From NCBI GenBank assembly GCA_038087035.1, contig CP051187.1, forward strand, positions 1-64,000: a stretch of DNA of 64,000 bases. The letters run 5' to 3'. Positions 1 through 8,644 of the stretch are shown here, one piece after another. Under the pieces are notes generated by a model. That model was given only the letters and a program-made list of their open reading frames with translations, was not told the origin of the DNA and did no database searches. Position 1 is the first letter of the stretch; each line of letters starts with the position of its first letter. Both the position numbers and the translations under genes were made by a program. Source of the DNA: Gloeotrichia echinulata CP02. Lineage in GTDB: Bacteria > Cyanobacteriota > Cyanobacteriia > Cyanobacteriales > Nostocaceae.

Positions 1-1383
1 ATGGAAATTCCCATAGACAGTTTATGGATTCAAGTACTACAGCGCTTACAATTAGAACTATCTCGTCCCACCTTTGAAACTTGGATCAAAACTGCTAATG
101 CAGAGCGGTTAGAAAATAACTGCTTAGTCATCTGCACTCCTAACCCTTTTGCTCGTAATTGGTTACAGAAATATTACATCAACACGATAGCCAATGTGGT
201 TCAAGATATTCTTGGGTATCCCGTCGAAATTTACATTACCGTTGCTCAAGGTGAGGAAGTTTCTAATTTGAATGAAGGGGAAGTTACTTGGGAATTACCA
301 GCCCAAAATAGTCTGGCTGAAACTCCACCCAAAAATAAACAAAAAACTAGTGAATTAAATTCTAAATATGTCTTCTCGCGATTTGTAGTTGGCGCCAATA
401 ATCGGATGGCTCACGCTGCATCCTTAGCAGTCGCAGAATATCCAGGTAGAGAATTTAATCCCTTATTTTTATGCGGTGGCGTCGGTTTAGGTAAAACCCA
501 TCTTATGCAGGCGATTGGTCATTATCGTTGGGAAATTTGTCATGATTGTAAAATATTTTATGTTTCAACTGAGCAGTTTACTAATGATTTAATTACAGCC
601 ATCCGTCAGGATAGTATGCAAAGTTTCCGCGAGCATTATCGCGCCGCAGATGTTTTATTAGTAGATGATATTCAGTTTATCGAGGGTAAGGAGTACACCC
701 AAGAAGAATTTTTTCATACTTTTAACAGTTTACATGAAGCAGGCAAACAAGTGGTCATCGCTTCAGACCGTCCTCCCAACCAGATTCCTCGGCTACAAGA
801 ACGTCTTTGTTCCCGGTTTTCTATGGGGCTAATTGCTGATATTCAAACTCCAGATTTAGAAACAAGAATGGCAATTTTACAGAAAAAAGCCGAATACGAA
901 AATATCCGACTTTCCCGTGATGTAATTGAATATATTGCTTCTAACTACACTTCCAATATTCGCGAATTAGAAGGAGCTTTAATTCGGGCACTTGCCTATA
1001 TTTCTATTTGGGGTTTACCCATGACTGTAGAAAGTATCACACCAATTTTAGAAACTCCAAATGAGAAAGTAGCAGCTACCCCAGAAATAATTTTGACAGT
1101 CGTTGCTGATAACTTTGATGTCTCCATCGAAGACCTTAAAAGCAACTCACGACGACGAGAAATTAGCTGGGCACGGCAAATAGGTATGTATCTAATGCGT
1201 CAACATACATCCCTGAGTTTGCCGAGAATTGGTGAAGAATTTGGCGGTAAAGATCATACAACGGTGATCTACAGCTGTGATAAAATCACCCAAATGAAAG
1301 AAAGCGATCGCGCTTTAGCTCAAACCCTACGTCAACTGAGCGATCGCATCAATATGAATAGTCGCTCTCAAAAATCATCTTGA
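1..1383 (+). CDS. dnaA: Chromosomal replication initiator DnaA
   Basis: DnaA is the AAA+ ATPase that binds DnaA boxes at oriC and melts the origin. The 460-residue protein has the full family layout: an N-terminal DnaB/DiaA-interaction domain (about 1-80), a short variable linker (about 80-120), the AAA+ core with Walker A GGVGLGKT (159-166) and Walker B VLLVDDIQF (218-226), and a C-terminal DNA-binding domain with the signature GGKDHTTVIYSCDKI (from about 415). The ATG is base 1 of the window, so its promoter is not visible. HIP1-like GCGATCGC sites lie in the last codons. The downstream spacer carries seven DnaA boxes, so the gene sits next to its own target. The identification is secure. 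Confidence 0.98.
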   Translation: MEIPIDSLWIQVLQRLQLELSRPTFETWIKTANAERLENNCLVICTPNPFARNWLQKYYINTIANVVQDILGYPVEIYITVAQGEEVSNLNEGEVTWELPAQNSLAETPPKNKQKTSELNSKYVFSRFVVGANNRMAHAASLAVAEYPGREFNPLFLCGGVGLGKTHLMQAIGHYRWEICHDCKIFYVSTEQFTNDLITAIRQDSMQSFREHYRAADVLLVDDIQFIEGKEYTQEEFFHTFNSLHEAGKQVVIASDRPPNQIPRLQERLCSRFSMGLIADIQTPDLETRMAILQKKAEYENIRLSRDVIEYIASNYTSNIRELEGALIRALAYISIWGLPMTVESITPILETPNEKVAATPEIILTVVADNFDVSIEDLKSNSRRREISWARQIGMYLMRQHTSLSLPRIGEEFGGKDHTTVIYSCDKITQMKESDRALAQTLRQLSDRINMNSRSQKSS

Positions 1384-1445
1384 TCAGGACTTAGGTAATA
1401 GGCAACAAATCTTTCTCTATGCCCTATTCCCTATTCCCTATGCCC

Positions 1446-1571
1446 CAATACAGTTCAGTTAGACTCCAATGGTATACAGTGTAGGGGCACGGCATCCAAA
1501 ATCTTTTCTTCTAATGACAATTTTATTCATGCCGTGCCCCTACGACAATTTTCCTTAACTGAACTGTATTG
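1446..1571. repeat. MITE-like nested inverted repeat beside oriC
   Basis: A 126-bp element with 16-bp terminal inverted repeats (CAATACAGTTCAGTTA at 1446-1461, its complement at 1556-1571) and an inner inverted pair GTAGGGGCACGGCAT (1481-1495 and 1529-1543). There is no coding capacity. The terminal repeat closely resembles that of the element at 27229-27387 (CAATACTGCTCGGTTAAG), so the two probably belong to one family. It is flanked by heptamer-type repeats (CCCTATT, CCCTATG). Confidence 0.7.
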
Positions 1572-1639
1572 CCCTATTCCCTATGCCCTATGCCCTAATA
1601 TTAAGTCAAATATAAAACTTGATTAAACTTTAAATACCT

Positions 1640-1792
1640 TGTGGAAAATTAGTAAAAATCTGTGGAAAACTTCAAATAAGTATAATTACCCTGTGGAAAA
1701 ACCCTCTAGTTTTTCCACAAGTTTTCCACAGGAACTCACGTCTTAAACCATCGACCAAACAGAAAGCTGATAAGTTTTCCACAATTTCCACA
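1640..1792. other. oriC: cluster of seven DnaA boxes
   Basis: Within 153 bp there are three boxes reading TGTGGAAAA (1640-1648, 1661-1669, 1692-1700) and four in the opposite sense: TTTTCCACA (1711-1719, 1722-1730, 1775-1783) and ATTTCCACA (1784-1792). TTTTCCACA is close to the E. coli consensus TTATCCACA, and a dnaA-dnaN spacer is a common oriC position. Three boxes face one way and four the other, with a short gap at 1701-1710. The stretch just upstream (about 1600-1640) is AT-rich and could be the unwinding element. From 1793 to 2078 I see only a small hairpin (1929-1949) and the dnaN leader. Confidence 0.85.
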
Positions 1793-2078
1793 GATTAGGA
1801 GGCGCGGAGTTAGGAGTGAGCAGTTGAACAACAAGGTGGTACAATATTCTTTCACAAAGGTAATAGAGGCAGAAGCCCTGAGATTCTGATCTCAGGGAAG
1901 CGCCACAGCTGGATTTAATCGTCAGGAACCTCAGCCTAAAGGCATGAGGCTTGTAAGAGAAATCAAGCAAGCCGTCCTGACCAGCCTACGTCTTAATTGA
2001 CTACGTTTTTTGAGTCACGACACCGGAGAATGCGTTGCTAGTTCCTCGCTCTGTCACTAGTGGTTAAACAGTTCTAAG

Positions 2079-3257
2079 ATGAAATTAGTTTGCGCCCAAA
2101 GCGATCTCAGTACAAATCTCTCACTCGTCAGCCGTGCAGTACCGTCAAGACCGACACATCCAGTGCTGGCTAATGTGCTGCTACAAGCGGATGCACAAAC
2201 TAACCAGGTCAGCTTAACAGCCTTTGATCTCAGCTTGGGTATCCGCACCAGTTTTAATGCTGAGGTATGGGAAGGGGGAGCGATCGCCCTTCCTGCTAAA
2301 CTACTTGTAGATATCACTTCTCGGCTGCCAGAGGGAGAAATTACCCTAGATGATGAATCAGCCGCCGAAACCTCCACAGGTGTTAGCGGAGCGTCACGCA
2401 GTGAAGGTTTAATTGTCACCCTCACACCCAAAAGTGGATATTATCAAGTACGCGCAATGGGGCCAGAAGAGTTTCCTGAACTACCGGTGATCGAAAATTC
2501 AGAAGCACTTCAGCTGACAACCGCAGCCTTAATAGAAGGATTACGAGGTTCATTATTTGCTACCAGCAGTGATGAAACTAAACAGGTATTGACAGGAGTA
2601 CATTTAACTGTTAAAGACGACAGCTTGGAATTTGCTGCTACCGATGGACATCGTTTAGCAGTCGTGGAAACAACTAACGAACGCCCTATGGGTGGAAGTG
2701 GTCAACTAGAAGTCACAGTACCCAGCAAAGCCTTACGGGAACTAGAGCGGATGTTAGCTCATCATTCCTCCTCAGAAGAACCTGTGGCTTTATCTTTTGA
2801 TCAAGGTCAAGTAATATTTGCTTGGCAAAATCAACGCTTGACTAGCCGCACTTTAGAAGGACAATATCCTGCTTATCGCCAACTGATTCCGCGTCAATTT
2901 GAGCGACAAGTCACAATTGATCGGCGACAATTTTTAAGCACTTTGGAGCGAATAGCTGTACTAGCCGATCAAAAGAATAATATTGTTAAAGTTAGCATTG
3001 ACAATGCAGTCCAGGAAATTACCTTATCTTGTGAAGCTCAAGAAATGGGTAGCGGTAGAGAGTCAATGTCTGCCCAAATATCAGGAGAAAATATAGATAT
3101 AGCCTTTAATGTCAAATATTTGATGGAAGGCTTAAAAGCTTTACCCTCCCCAGAAATTCAAATGCATCTTAATCAAAGCCTTACCCCAGTCATTTTTACA
3201 CCACTAGGTGGGTTAAAGATGACCTATTTAGCTATGCCGGTACAACTCAGAAATTAG
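2079..3257 (+). CDS. dnaN: DNA polymerase III beta subunit (sliding clamp)
   Basis: The beta clamp is a ring-shaped homodimer that tethers Pol III and other repair or replication factors to DNA. The 392-residue protein starts MKLVCAQSDLSTNLSLVSRA and shows the three repeated clamp folds. Typical family segments are RPTHPVLANVLL near the N-terminus, ATDGHRLAVVE in domain 2 and the C-terminal ending YLAMPVQLRN, which matches the usual peptide-binding-site tail. It is slightly longer than the E. coli protein (366), with an insertion around residues 85-110 (SAAETSTGVSGASRSEG), common in cyanobacterial clamps. It lies directly downstream of oriC in the same direction as dnaA. Confidence 0.97.
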   Translation: MKLVCAQSDLSTNLSLVSRAVPSRPTHPVLANVLLQADAQTNQVSLTAFDLSLGIRTSFNAEVWEGGAIALPAKLLVDITSRLPEGEITLDDESAAETSTGVSGASRSEGLIVTLTPKSGYYQVRAMGPEEFPELPVIENSEALQLTTAALIEGLRGSLFATSSDETKQVLTGVHLTVKDDSLEFAATDGHRLAVVETTNERPMGGSGQLEVTVPSKALRELERMLAHHSSSEEPVALSFDQGQVIFAWQNQRLTSRTLEGQYPAYRQLIPRQFERQVTIDRRQFLSTLERIAVLADQKNNIVKVSIDNAVQEITLSCEAQEMGSGRESMSAQISGENIDIAFNVKYLMEGLKALPSPEIQMHLNQSLTPVIFTPLGGLKMTYLAMPVQLRN

Positions 3258-3326
3258 TGTTTCAGTCGTCTTGTTGGGTTAACGCAAAGCCTTAACCAAT
3301 CATAAGATCAAGATTTTGCAAATCAA

Positions 3327-4193
3327 TCAATGCTGACACCGGGGGCAAAAATGACTAGATCGCCCCCCTAACTTAATTCGCCCAATCACATTACCACAAA
3401 CCCGGCAGGGTTGACCAGCGCGGTTGTATACCCAAGCAACACCACCATAATTACCATTAACGCCCTTGACATTGAGGAAATTACTAAAAGTAGTACCACC
3501 AGCCTCAATACTGGTTTCTAAGACTTGAATAATTGCAGTTCGCAAACCTTCAATTTGCGATCGCCCTAAATTTGTACAGAGGGTTTCTGGTAACACTCTA
3601 CTTTTGAACAATGCTTCATCCGCATATATATTACCTAATCCCGCCACCACAGACTGATCCAGCAGTGCTGTCTTGATGGGACGGCGGCGATTTTGCAGTT
3701 TTAAAGCCAAATAATCCACTGTGAATTCTGGTGAAAATGGGTCTTGCGCGAGTTTTGCTAAACCTGTGATGATACTTTCCACAGCCATACCAGGGGGAAC
3801 CAACCACATTTGACCGAAAGTCCGCTGGTCAACAAAGCGCAATTCCTGCTCATCCCCAAAGAATAATCTTACCCGCGTGTGTTTGTGTAATGGTTCATCT
3901 CGATGTAGCCACAGTAGTTGACCAGTCATTCGCAGATGGACCCCAAGCCAAGAGAAGGGGGTGAATTTTGAATTTTGCATCCCCCCAGATGGGGTAAGTT
4001 CTGCGAGGAGATATTTACCGCGACGGTGCCAAGTAGTGATAGCACTCCCTTGAATTTGATGAACAAACTCGGCGACAGAAACCGGGTAGGCGATGGTACG
4101 TTCAAGTAACACATCCCCTCCCGTAATTTCCAGGTTTTGGGTCAATTGATTTAGACCCCGCCGGACTGTTTCTACTTCAGGCAATTCAGGCAT
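3327..4193 (-). CDS. mutM: Formamidopyrimidine-DNA glycosylase (Fpg/MutM)
   Basis: This base-excision repair glycosylase/AP lyase removes 8-oxoguanine and formamidopyrimidines. Catalytic proline 2 and glutamate 3 are present in the start MPELPEVETVRRGL. The helix-two-turn-helix region contains LLDQSVVAGLGNIYADEALF, and the C-terminal zinc finger is present as CRVCGN plus CPRCQH. At 288 residues it is slightly longer than usual (about 270). The excess is an odd segment at about residues 68-81 (TPSGGMQNSKFTPFSW) whose DNA is an AAAATTC-type direct repeat, so a dispersed repeat has inserted in frame just before the conserved GVHLRMTG motif. It is convergent with dnaN. Confidence 0.96.
   Translation of the reverse strand: MPELPEVETVRRGLNQLTQNLEITGGDVLLERTIAYPVSVAEFVHQIQGSAITTWHRRGKYLLAELTPSGGMQNSKFTPFSWLGVHLRMTGQLLWLHRDEPLHKHTRVRLFFGDEQELRFVDQRTFGQMWLVPPGMAVESIITGLAKLAQDPFSPEFTVDYLALKLQNRRRPIKTALLDQSVVAGLGNIYADEALFKSRVLPETLCTNLGRSQIEGLRTAIIQVLETSIEAGGTTFSNFLNVKGVNGNYGGVAWVYNRAGQPCRVCGNVIGRIKLGGRSSHFCPRCQH
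3951..3983 (-). repeat. In-frame repeat insertion inside mutM
   Basis: The plus strand here reads GAATTTTGAATTTTG, a tandem unit also seen in intergenic DNA (for example CAAAATTCAAAATTC at about 8445-8462). It encodes roughly residues 71-81 of MutM (MQNSKFTPFS), which interrupt the usual family sequence between LLAEL and WLGVHLRMTG. The frame is kept. Confidence 0.6.
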
Positions 4194-4315
4194 TCAGACT
4201 GATTAAGCAAGCAATTGGATATTTTTGGGAATGTCAGCAAAAGAGATGAGGAAGTCAGGAGATTCGGAGAACTATTTCTCCACCATCCGCCCATAACTCC
4301 ATCATCTCATTAAAT

Positions 4316-4347
4316 CAGTTATCAGTTATCAGTTATCAGTTATCAGT
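4316..4347. repeat. Heptamer STRR array (TTATCAG)
   Basis: Four tandem copies of TTATCAG with a partial copy. A second, looser cluster (TGATAACTGTTTACTGATAA) follows at about 4430-4460. Both lie in the 290-bp spacer between mutM and psaE, which otherwise has no ORF. Confidence 0.85.
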
Positions 4348-4487
4348 CCTGACGGCGTATAGTGGGGGATTTAGACCCGCCACCAACGCCTTCCACCTTC
4401 TTTGTGTGGTGTTTCGCCAGGGATTTAACTGATAACTGTTTACTGATAACTGTTCACTGTTAAACAATCCCCTGGCCACTTAATTGC

Positions 4488-4703
4488 TTAACCTTTTTTG
4501 GGTTTAGCAGGTGGTGGTGCCACCTCTAGTAATTCATCTACAGCAAAGTTATTAGTGTTAATGCCTGAGTAATTTACTTTCTCAAAGCGGACAATTACTG
4601 GATACTTGATACCGCTTTGGTCAACAGTTGCCACGGTTCCTACATCCCGATACCAGTAGGATTCCGGACGGAGAACACGTACTTTAGAACCACGTTGAAC
4701 CAT
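4488..4703 (-). CDS. psaE: Photosystem I reaction center subunit IV (PsaE)
   Basis: PsaE is a small stromal/cytoplasmic SH3-fold subunit of photosystem I that helps dock ferredoxin and supports cyclic electron flow. The 71-residue product begins MVQRGSKVRVLRPESYWYRD and keeps the family segments GTVATVD, YPVIVRF and NNFAVDEL. It ends in a Pro/Lys-rich tail (PPPAKPKKG). I chose the ATG at 4703 over the in-frame one at 4727: it gives the canonical N-terminus and has a good ribosome site (AAGGGG) just upstream. It is a single-gene unit, and the long upstream spacer presumably carries its light-regulated promoter. Confidence 0.97.
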   Translation of the reverse strand: MVQRGSKVRVLRPESYWYRDVGTVATVDQSGIKYPVIVRFEKVNYSGINTNNFAVDELLEVAPPPAKPKKG

Positions 4704-4901
4704 GAGTTTTCCCCTTTTAGTTATCAATTGCCAATTTCTAAGGCTAATAGTTCTAACTTTACAGCCTCAAGGACTCACCTAGAAGCTTTGTTAAGTTATT
4801 TGACAGTTGACACTTGACAGTTGATGGTACACAGTTGATGGTTGTCATTCATTATTGGTCTTCATCGCCCCTCTCCCATTCCCCGTCTTTCCAATATCAA
4901 T

Positions 4902-5049
4902 AGGACTTACGCACTCGTGATGAAAAATCACGCCTTTGGGTTGGGAATGGGGCATAGGGCGGGAAAAATTAACCTATGCCCTATGCCCCATGCCCCATGC
5001 CCCATGCCCTATGCCCGATCTCCACAAATAGCCTCGCCGCGTAAGTCCT
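4902..5049. repeat. MITE-like element with AGGACTTACGC termini
   Basis: A 148-bp element bounded by AGGACTTACGC (4902-4912) and its complement GCGTAAGTCCT (5039-5049). It is filled with complementary GGGGCATAGGG / CCCTATGCCCC repeats and has no coding potential. Related left ends lie at 47093 and 62312, and a related right end is at about 36048-36089. It takes up most of the psaE-fibrillin spacer (4704-5143), which has no gene. Confidence 0.75.
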
Positions 5050-5143
5050 GATCACGTTCCGAAAGTAAAATGGTATCAAACCCACCTTGACAAAAATCAC
5101 ATGATAGATTACCTTCGTTCGCAAACACTAATATAAGAGAAGC

Positions 5144-5728
5144 TCATGCTTTGGTAAGTACAAAGACACTACCTTCGTTACCTCTGCCAATCCGCATATC
5201 GCTATCTATATAAGTGATATCCAACCAGCCTGGTTGGCGATCGCTGTTAATGGCAGCATCAATCCCGGTAAATTTTTTACCAGCTTCGATTTGTTGGATG
5301 AAACTTTCTGGAGAATTGTAGCCTAGTAGGCGTTGCAAACCGATAATAGAGCGTTTAAATTTTACTAGGACGCGACGGTCGGAAACTGGCTCAAAGTTGG
5401 CAGCAACGCTGACTAATGCTTCCAGATAAGGTAAGCCATAAATCTCAGCGATATTGTAAACCGTGGTAGTTTCTACCCGAATGCACTGGTAAATTTGGCC
5501 CAGTTTGCCAAAAGGTAGCCGATCTAGGTTTAACAAGGCCTTGCTTGTGGTGTATATTAGTCGCCAATCACCATTGAGCAAGTTTGTAGCTTCCAGGGGA
5601 CGAGGTGTAGGGTTGAAGTCTTCTAAATTGGCGATCGCTGCTAAAATAGCCTGTTTCTGGGCTGCACTAGCCAGTAAACCACGATTTTTACCAGCGATTG
5701 CTTCAATCAGAGCCGCTTTTCCAATCAT
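5144..5728 (-). CDS. PAP/fibrillin family protein
   Basis: A 194-residue member of the plastid-lipid-associated protein/fibrillin family, found in cyanobacteria and plastids and linked to thylakoid lipid bodies, carotenoids and photoprotection. Supporting features are the N-terminal helical start (MIGKAALIEAIAGKNRGL), the hallmark NGDWRLIYTTSKALL at about 52-66, and the C-terminal GWLDITYIDSDMRIGRGNEG motif followed by SVFVL. The length suits the cyanobacterial proteins. It is monocistronic, with a repeat-rich spacer downstream. The exact substrate or lipid cannot be inferred. Confidence 0.9.
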   Translation of the reverse strand: MIGKAALIEAIAGKNRGLLASAAQKQAILAAIANLEDFNPTPRPLEATNLLNGDWRLIYTTSKALLNLDRLPFGKLGQIYQCIRVETTTVYNIAEIYGLPYLEALVSVAANFEPVSDRRVLVKFKRSIIGLQRLLGYNSPESFIQQIEAGKKFTGIDAAINSDRQPGWLDITYIDSDMRIGRGNEGSVFVLTKA

Positions 5729-5968
5729 TGCTTGTCACCTCAAAAACTATCTGTTTCAAACTCACTATCAACCGATATAAATGCCATATGTATATGGACA
5801 TACAACTAACGAAGAATCCCTTGCAACCTGCCATCGGGCGATTAAATAAAAAGTTTTGTCCAAATGCGGATTTTAGATCTAAAGAGTTGAATGAATAACT
5901 AAATTATCTCGTATCGAGTGATAGACTCTTAATGTCTAGTTACATAAACATTTAGTGCGTGCGTCGAT

Positions 5969-6208
5969 ATGTTGAATTCACCGTTACGTGAAGAACCCCG
6001 CAACCAGCGAGCTGCCGTTATTCCTTTAAAGCAGGAGTCCTCACTGTTGGACTGGCTCAAATCTAACGGACGTCTGATAGCGCGTGACGTTCACGAACCA
6101 GATTTTCAGGATGAAGAAGAAGAAATATCAGAATTTCTGGGTGGAGATGACGGTATAGCTGATTATGACCTTGATGATGACGACGATATCACTATCAGCG
6201 AAGTTTAG
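5969..6208 (+). CDS. DUF3134 family protein
   Basis: A 79-residue acidic protein of a cyanobacteria-specific family of unknown function. The family-like core is LREEPRNQRAAVIPL followed by SSLLDWLKSNGRLIARD. The C-terminal third is very acidic (EEEEISEF, then a run ending DLDDDDDITISEV). It has no membrane segment or signal peptide. It lies 77 bp upstream of mraY in the same direction and could share its transcript. Function unknown. Confidence 0.85.
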   Translation: MLNSPLREEPRNQRAAVIPLKQESSLLDWLKSNGRLIARDVHEPDFQDEEEEISEFLGGDDGIADYDLDDDDDITISEV

Positions 6209-6285
6209 CCTGTTCAGTCAGGGGACTTGGTGGATATTGTCCCTGTAGTTCAGTTGTTGTAAGTGTGGAGTGAAGGGAAATTTCT

Positions 6286-7383
6286 GTGGACGCTAAATTA
6301 TCTCCTGACCAAGGGTTAAATTTTTCTGGGATTGGGCTAGCCTCTTGCTTGGCCAGTGGATTGACTGTGGGCGCGTTAGTTTTGGATTCGATAGGCCATA
6401 GATTACCTTGGCAAGCTACATCCCTCACTCTGCCATTATTATTGGGGGCTATCAGTTCAGCACTTATGGGTTATTTGGTTATCCCCAAGCTGCAAGAACT
6501 TAAAGCTGGGCAAATAATCCGTGAGGATGGACCCCAAGCCCATTTGAAAAAGGCAGGTACACCAACTATGGGGGGTATATTTTTTATCCCTGTAGCGGTG
6601 GTTCTTGCCTGTGTACTCTCTAATTGGACTACGGAAGTAGTTGCTGTTTGTGCTTTGACACTCAGCTACGGATTGGTCGGCTGGCTCGATGATTGGCAAA
6701 TTTTACGCCGTAAGTCGAATAAAGGGATCTCTCCCCGGATGAAACTGGCTTTGCAAATCACTTTTGCAGCAATGTTTTGTCTGTGGCTGATGTTTAATCA
6801 ACCTTCTAATATTACAAATATTGCTTTGCCCTTGTTGGGTTTTTCATTACCATTAGGGTTTCTATTCTGGCCTTTGGCTGGCTTTGTCCTTGTGGCTGAG
6901 AGTAATGCGACTAATTTAACTGATGGCATTGATGGTTTAGCAGGCGGAACGGTGGCGATCGCTTTATTGGCACTTGGTGCCGTGATTGCACCCACTGCGC
7001 CCGGTTTAATGGTTTTCTGTGCTGCTTTAAGTGGTAGTTGCTTAGGGTTTGTGGCACATAACCGTAACCCAGCCCGTGTGTTCATGGGTGATACTGGTTC
7101 TTTAGCATTGGGTGGTGCTTTAGCGGCTGTAGCCCTGTTGACTAATAGCTTAGTAGTGCTGTTTATCCTCAGCGGTATCTTCTTCGTAGAAACCCTTTCA
7201 GTGATGGCACAGGTAAGTTATTACAAAGCCACCAAGGGTCCCGATGGCAAAGGTAAGCGCCTCTTTAAAATGGCACCCCTACACCATCATCTGGAACTCA
7301 CTGGCTGGTCAGAATTGCAAGTGGTTGGAGTATTTTATATAATCGCTGCTATTTTGGCTGCAACTTGTATAGCTATCAATTAA
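6286..7383 (+). CDS. mraY: Phospho-N-acetylmuramoyl-pentapeptide-transferase (MraY)
   Basis: MraY transfers phospho-MurNAc-pentapeptide to undecaprenyl phosphate, making lipid I, the first membrane step of peptidoglycan synthesis. The 365-residue multi-pass protein has the hallmark motifs KAGTPTMGGIFF, the catalytic aspartates in GWLDDW, NATNLTDGIDGLAGG, FMGDTGSLALGG and the histidine motif APLHHHLELTGW. It starts with GTG at 6286, preceded by AAGGGAAA at a good distance. There are about ten hydrophobic helices. A strong terminator follows 34 bp after the stop. Confidence 0.97.
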   Translation: MDAKLSPDQGLNFSGIGLASCLASGLTVGALVLDSIGHRLPWQATSLTLPLLLGAISSALMGYLVIPKLQELKAGQIIREDGPQAHLKKAGTPTMGGIFFIPVAVVLACVLSNWTTEVVAVCALTLSYGLVGWLDDWQILRRKSNKGISPRMKLALQITFAAMFCLWLMFNQPSNITNIALPLLGFSLPLGFLFWPLAGFVLVAESNATNLTDGIDGLAGGTVAIALLALGAVIAPTAPGLMVFCAALSGSCLGFVAHNRNPARVFMGDTGSLALGGALAAVALLTNSLVVLFILSGIFFVETLSVMAQVSYYKATKGPDGKGKRLFKMAPLHHHLELTGWSELQVVGVFYIIAAILAATCIAIN

Positions 7384-7416
7384 TTCTGATATTTGTCAGT
7401 AATAATTGATACATTA

Positions 7417-7450
7417 ACAACTCCCATTAGATGTGGGAGTTGTTTTTTTT
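7417..7450 (+). terminator. Rho-independent terminator after mraY
   Basis: A perfect 10-bp stem (ACAACTCCCA at 7417-7426, complement at 7434-7443) with a 7-nt loop, followed by an eight-T tract. It ends the mraY transcript. Confidence 0.93.
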
Positions 7451-7496
7451 ATGAGCATTTGTTCAACAAACAAGGTAAACTAAAACACATCTGGAG

Positions 7497-7542
7497 GGAT
7501 TGGGGATTGGGGATTGGGGATTGGGGATTGGGGACTGGGGAG
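7497..7542. repeat. Heptamer STRR array (GGGGATT)
   Basis: Tandem GGGGATT units, with a variant GGGGACT at the end, between the mraY terminator and the next elements. Confidence 0.85.
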
Positions 7543-7569
7543 TTATCAAATCCCCGACTTCTTCACCTT

Positions 7570-7673
7570 ATACCGTTTCACTTTAAGTATGATACAAATA
7601 CGTTGGTAGGGGCACGGCATTGCCGTGCCCTTACGGGAAATCTATATGTATCAGAGTTTTGGTGAAATGGTAT
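7570..7673. repeat. MITE-like element around GGGGCACGGCA palindrome
   Basis: About 104 bp with imperfect terminal inverted repeats of some 30 bp (ATACCGTTTCACTTTAAGT on the left; the right end complements to ATACCATTTCACCAAAACT). The centre is the self-complementary GGGGCACGGCATTGCCGTGCCC. No coding potential. Confidence 0.65.
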
Positions 7674-7818
7674 TAGAGGATGTTTGAAAAGTCCTTAGTG
7701 ATGTATCAAATACTTTTAGATACCCCTAAATCTCCCTTTTGCAAGGGGGGCTTTGATTCCAGTTACGGGGATCAATAAGTGCGAAGATACCGCCAACAAA
7801 TTTTCAAACAACCTCTTA
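7674..7818. repeat. MITE-like element, TAGAGGATGTTT ends
   Basis: The left end TAGAGGATGTTTGAAAAGT (7674-7692) matches the inverted right end at 7800-7818 at most positions. The termini resemble the perfect 20-bp ends of the element at 57943-58066. The right end overlaps the 5' extension of the next ORF, an argument for a downstream start there. Confidence 0.5.
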
Positions 7819-7877
7819 GTCACCTTTCCAGCTTGTTGCGGCTATTTTCTACAGGAGTCATTGAGTATCAAAAAGTT

Positions 7878-8429
7878 ATGTTGTCTAATGAAGATTTGAT
7901 GCGAGAGTTTGTTGCACACTCTATCCATAAAAAAGAAATTTTATTAGCAAACCCTGCTTTAACAGCCGAAACAGTGTATGACTGTAACCAAGTTATAGCC
8001 AAATCACAAGGTGTAATTGCCAGCACCCAACTGACTAATACAATATGTGAATTTGTCATTAATTCAAAATCATCTTATTGGGAATTGATGAATAAGGTAT
8101 TAGCAGAATACAGTTTTATGCTTATAGGAGAAATGGATAGCCGCAATTGCTATCGTTATCACTACTGGCAAGTACCCAATAATTATCAAATGCATTGTAC
8201 CAAATCGGTTTTCCTCTGGCGAGCTTGGTGGAAATGTCGCAAGCATCCTTTACGACCAGGAATTCCCTTGGAACTTCTGATTAAGAGACGAAATTCATGG
8301 TATCCAGTCAGAGATTTAATTATTAGCGATGGATATATGTATATCAAAACTTTAGGAAGTGAGATAGTCGTTCACCCAGATGATTTAGTAGTTTGGTTAA
8401 ATAAAATTCAGAAAAAATCCTCAACATGA
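7878..8429 (+). CDS. Hypothetical protein
   Basis: A 183-residue soluble protein that I do not recognise. The reading frame is open from a GTG at 7779, but codons around 7800-7818 lie in the inverted end of a MITE-like element, so I prefer the ATG at 7878, giving MLSNEDLMREFVAHSIHKKE. The middle has the phrase SRNCYRYHYWQVPNN and a basic, Trp-rich stretch (SVFLWRAWWKCRKHPLRPG). There is no signal peptide or membrane helix and no clear ribosome site. It stands alone between repeat-rich spacers. Coding is likely from the length and clean frame; function unknown. Confidence 0.6.
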   Translation: MLSNEDLMREFVAHSIHKKEILLANPALTAETVYDCNQVIAKSQGVIASTQLTNTICEFVINSKSSYWELMNKVLAEYSFMLIGEMDSRNCYRYHYWQVPNNYQMHCTKSVFLWRAWWKCRKHPLRPGIPLELLIKRRNSWYPVRDLIISDGYMYIKTLGSEIVVHPDDLVVWLNKIQKKSST

Positions 8430-8476
8430 CCTTTTTTGAACTCAAAATTCAAAATTCAAAATTCCAAAGGTACACC

Positions 8477-8552
8477 CTCCGGGGCACGGCAGTGCCGTGC
8501 CCCTACACCGCATAATAGTATTTTATACCTCATCTGCATGGGAAGTGCTATA
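8477..8552 (-). repeat. Partial copy of the 107-bp TATAGC MITE
   Basis: The complement of this stretch reads CTATAGCACTTCCCATGCAG and continues into the GGGGCACGGCAC palindrome, matching the left half of the elements at 14255-14361 and 16291-16397. The other end is missing. An AAAATTC repeat adjoins it on the left, and a CAAATGAC/CAATGAC heptamer-type array (8599-8644) runs up to the moaB stop. Confidence 0.6.
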
Positions 8553-8644
8553 GATGTTAGATAGCTTATATCTTTGGGACTTGGGAGTTGGGATCTGGAC
8601 AAATGACCAATGACAAATGACCAATGACAAATGACCAATGACAA

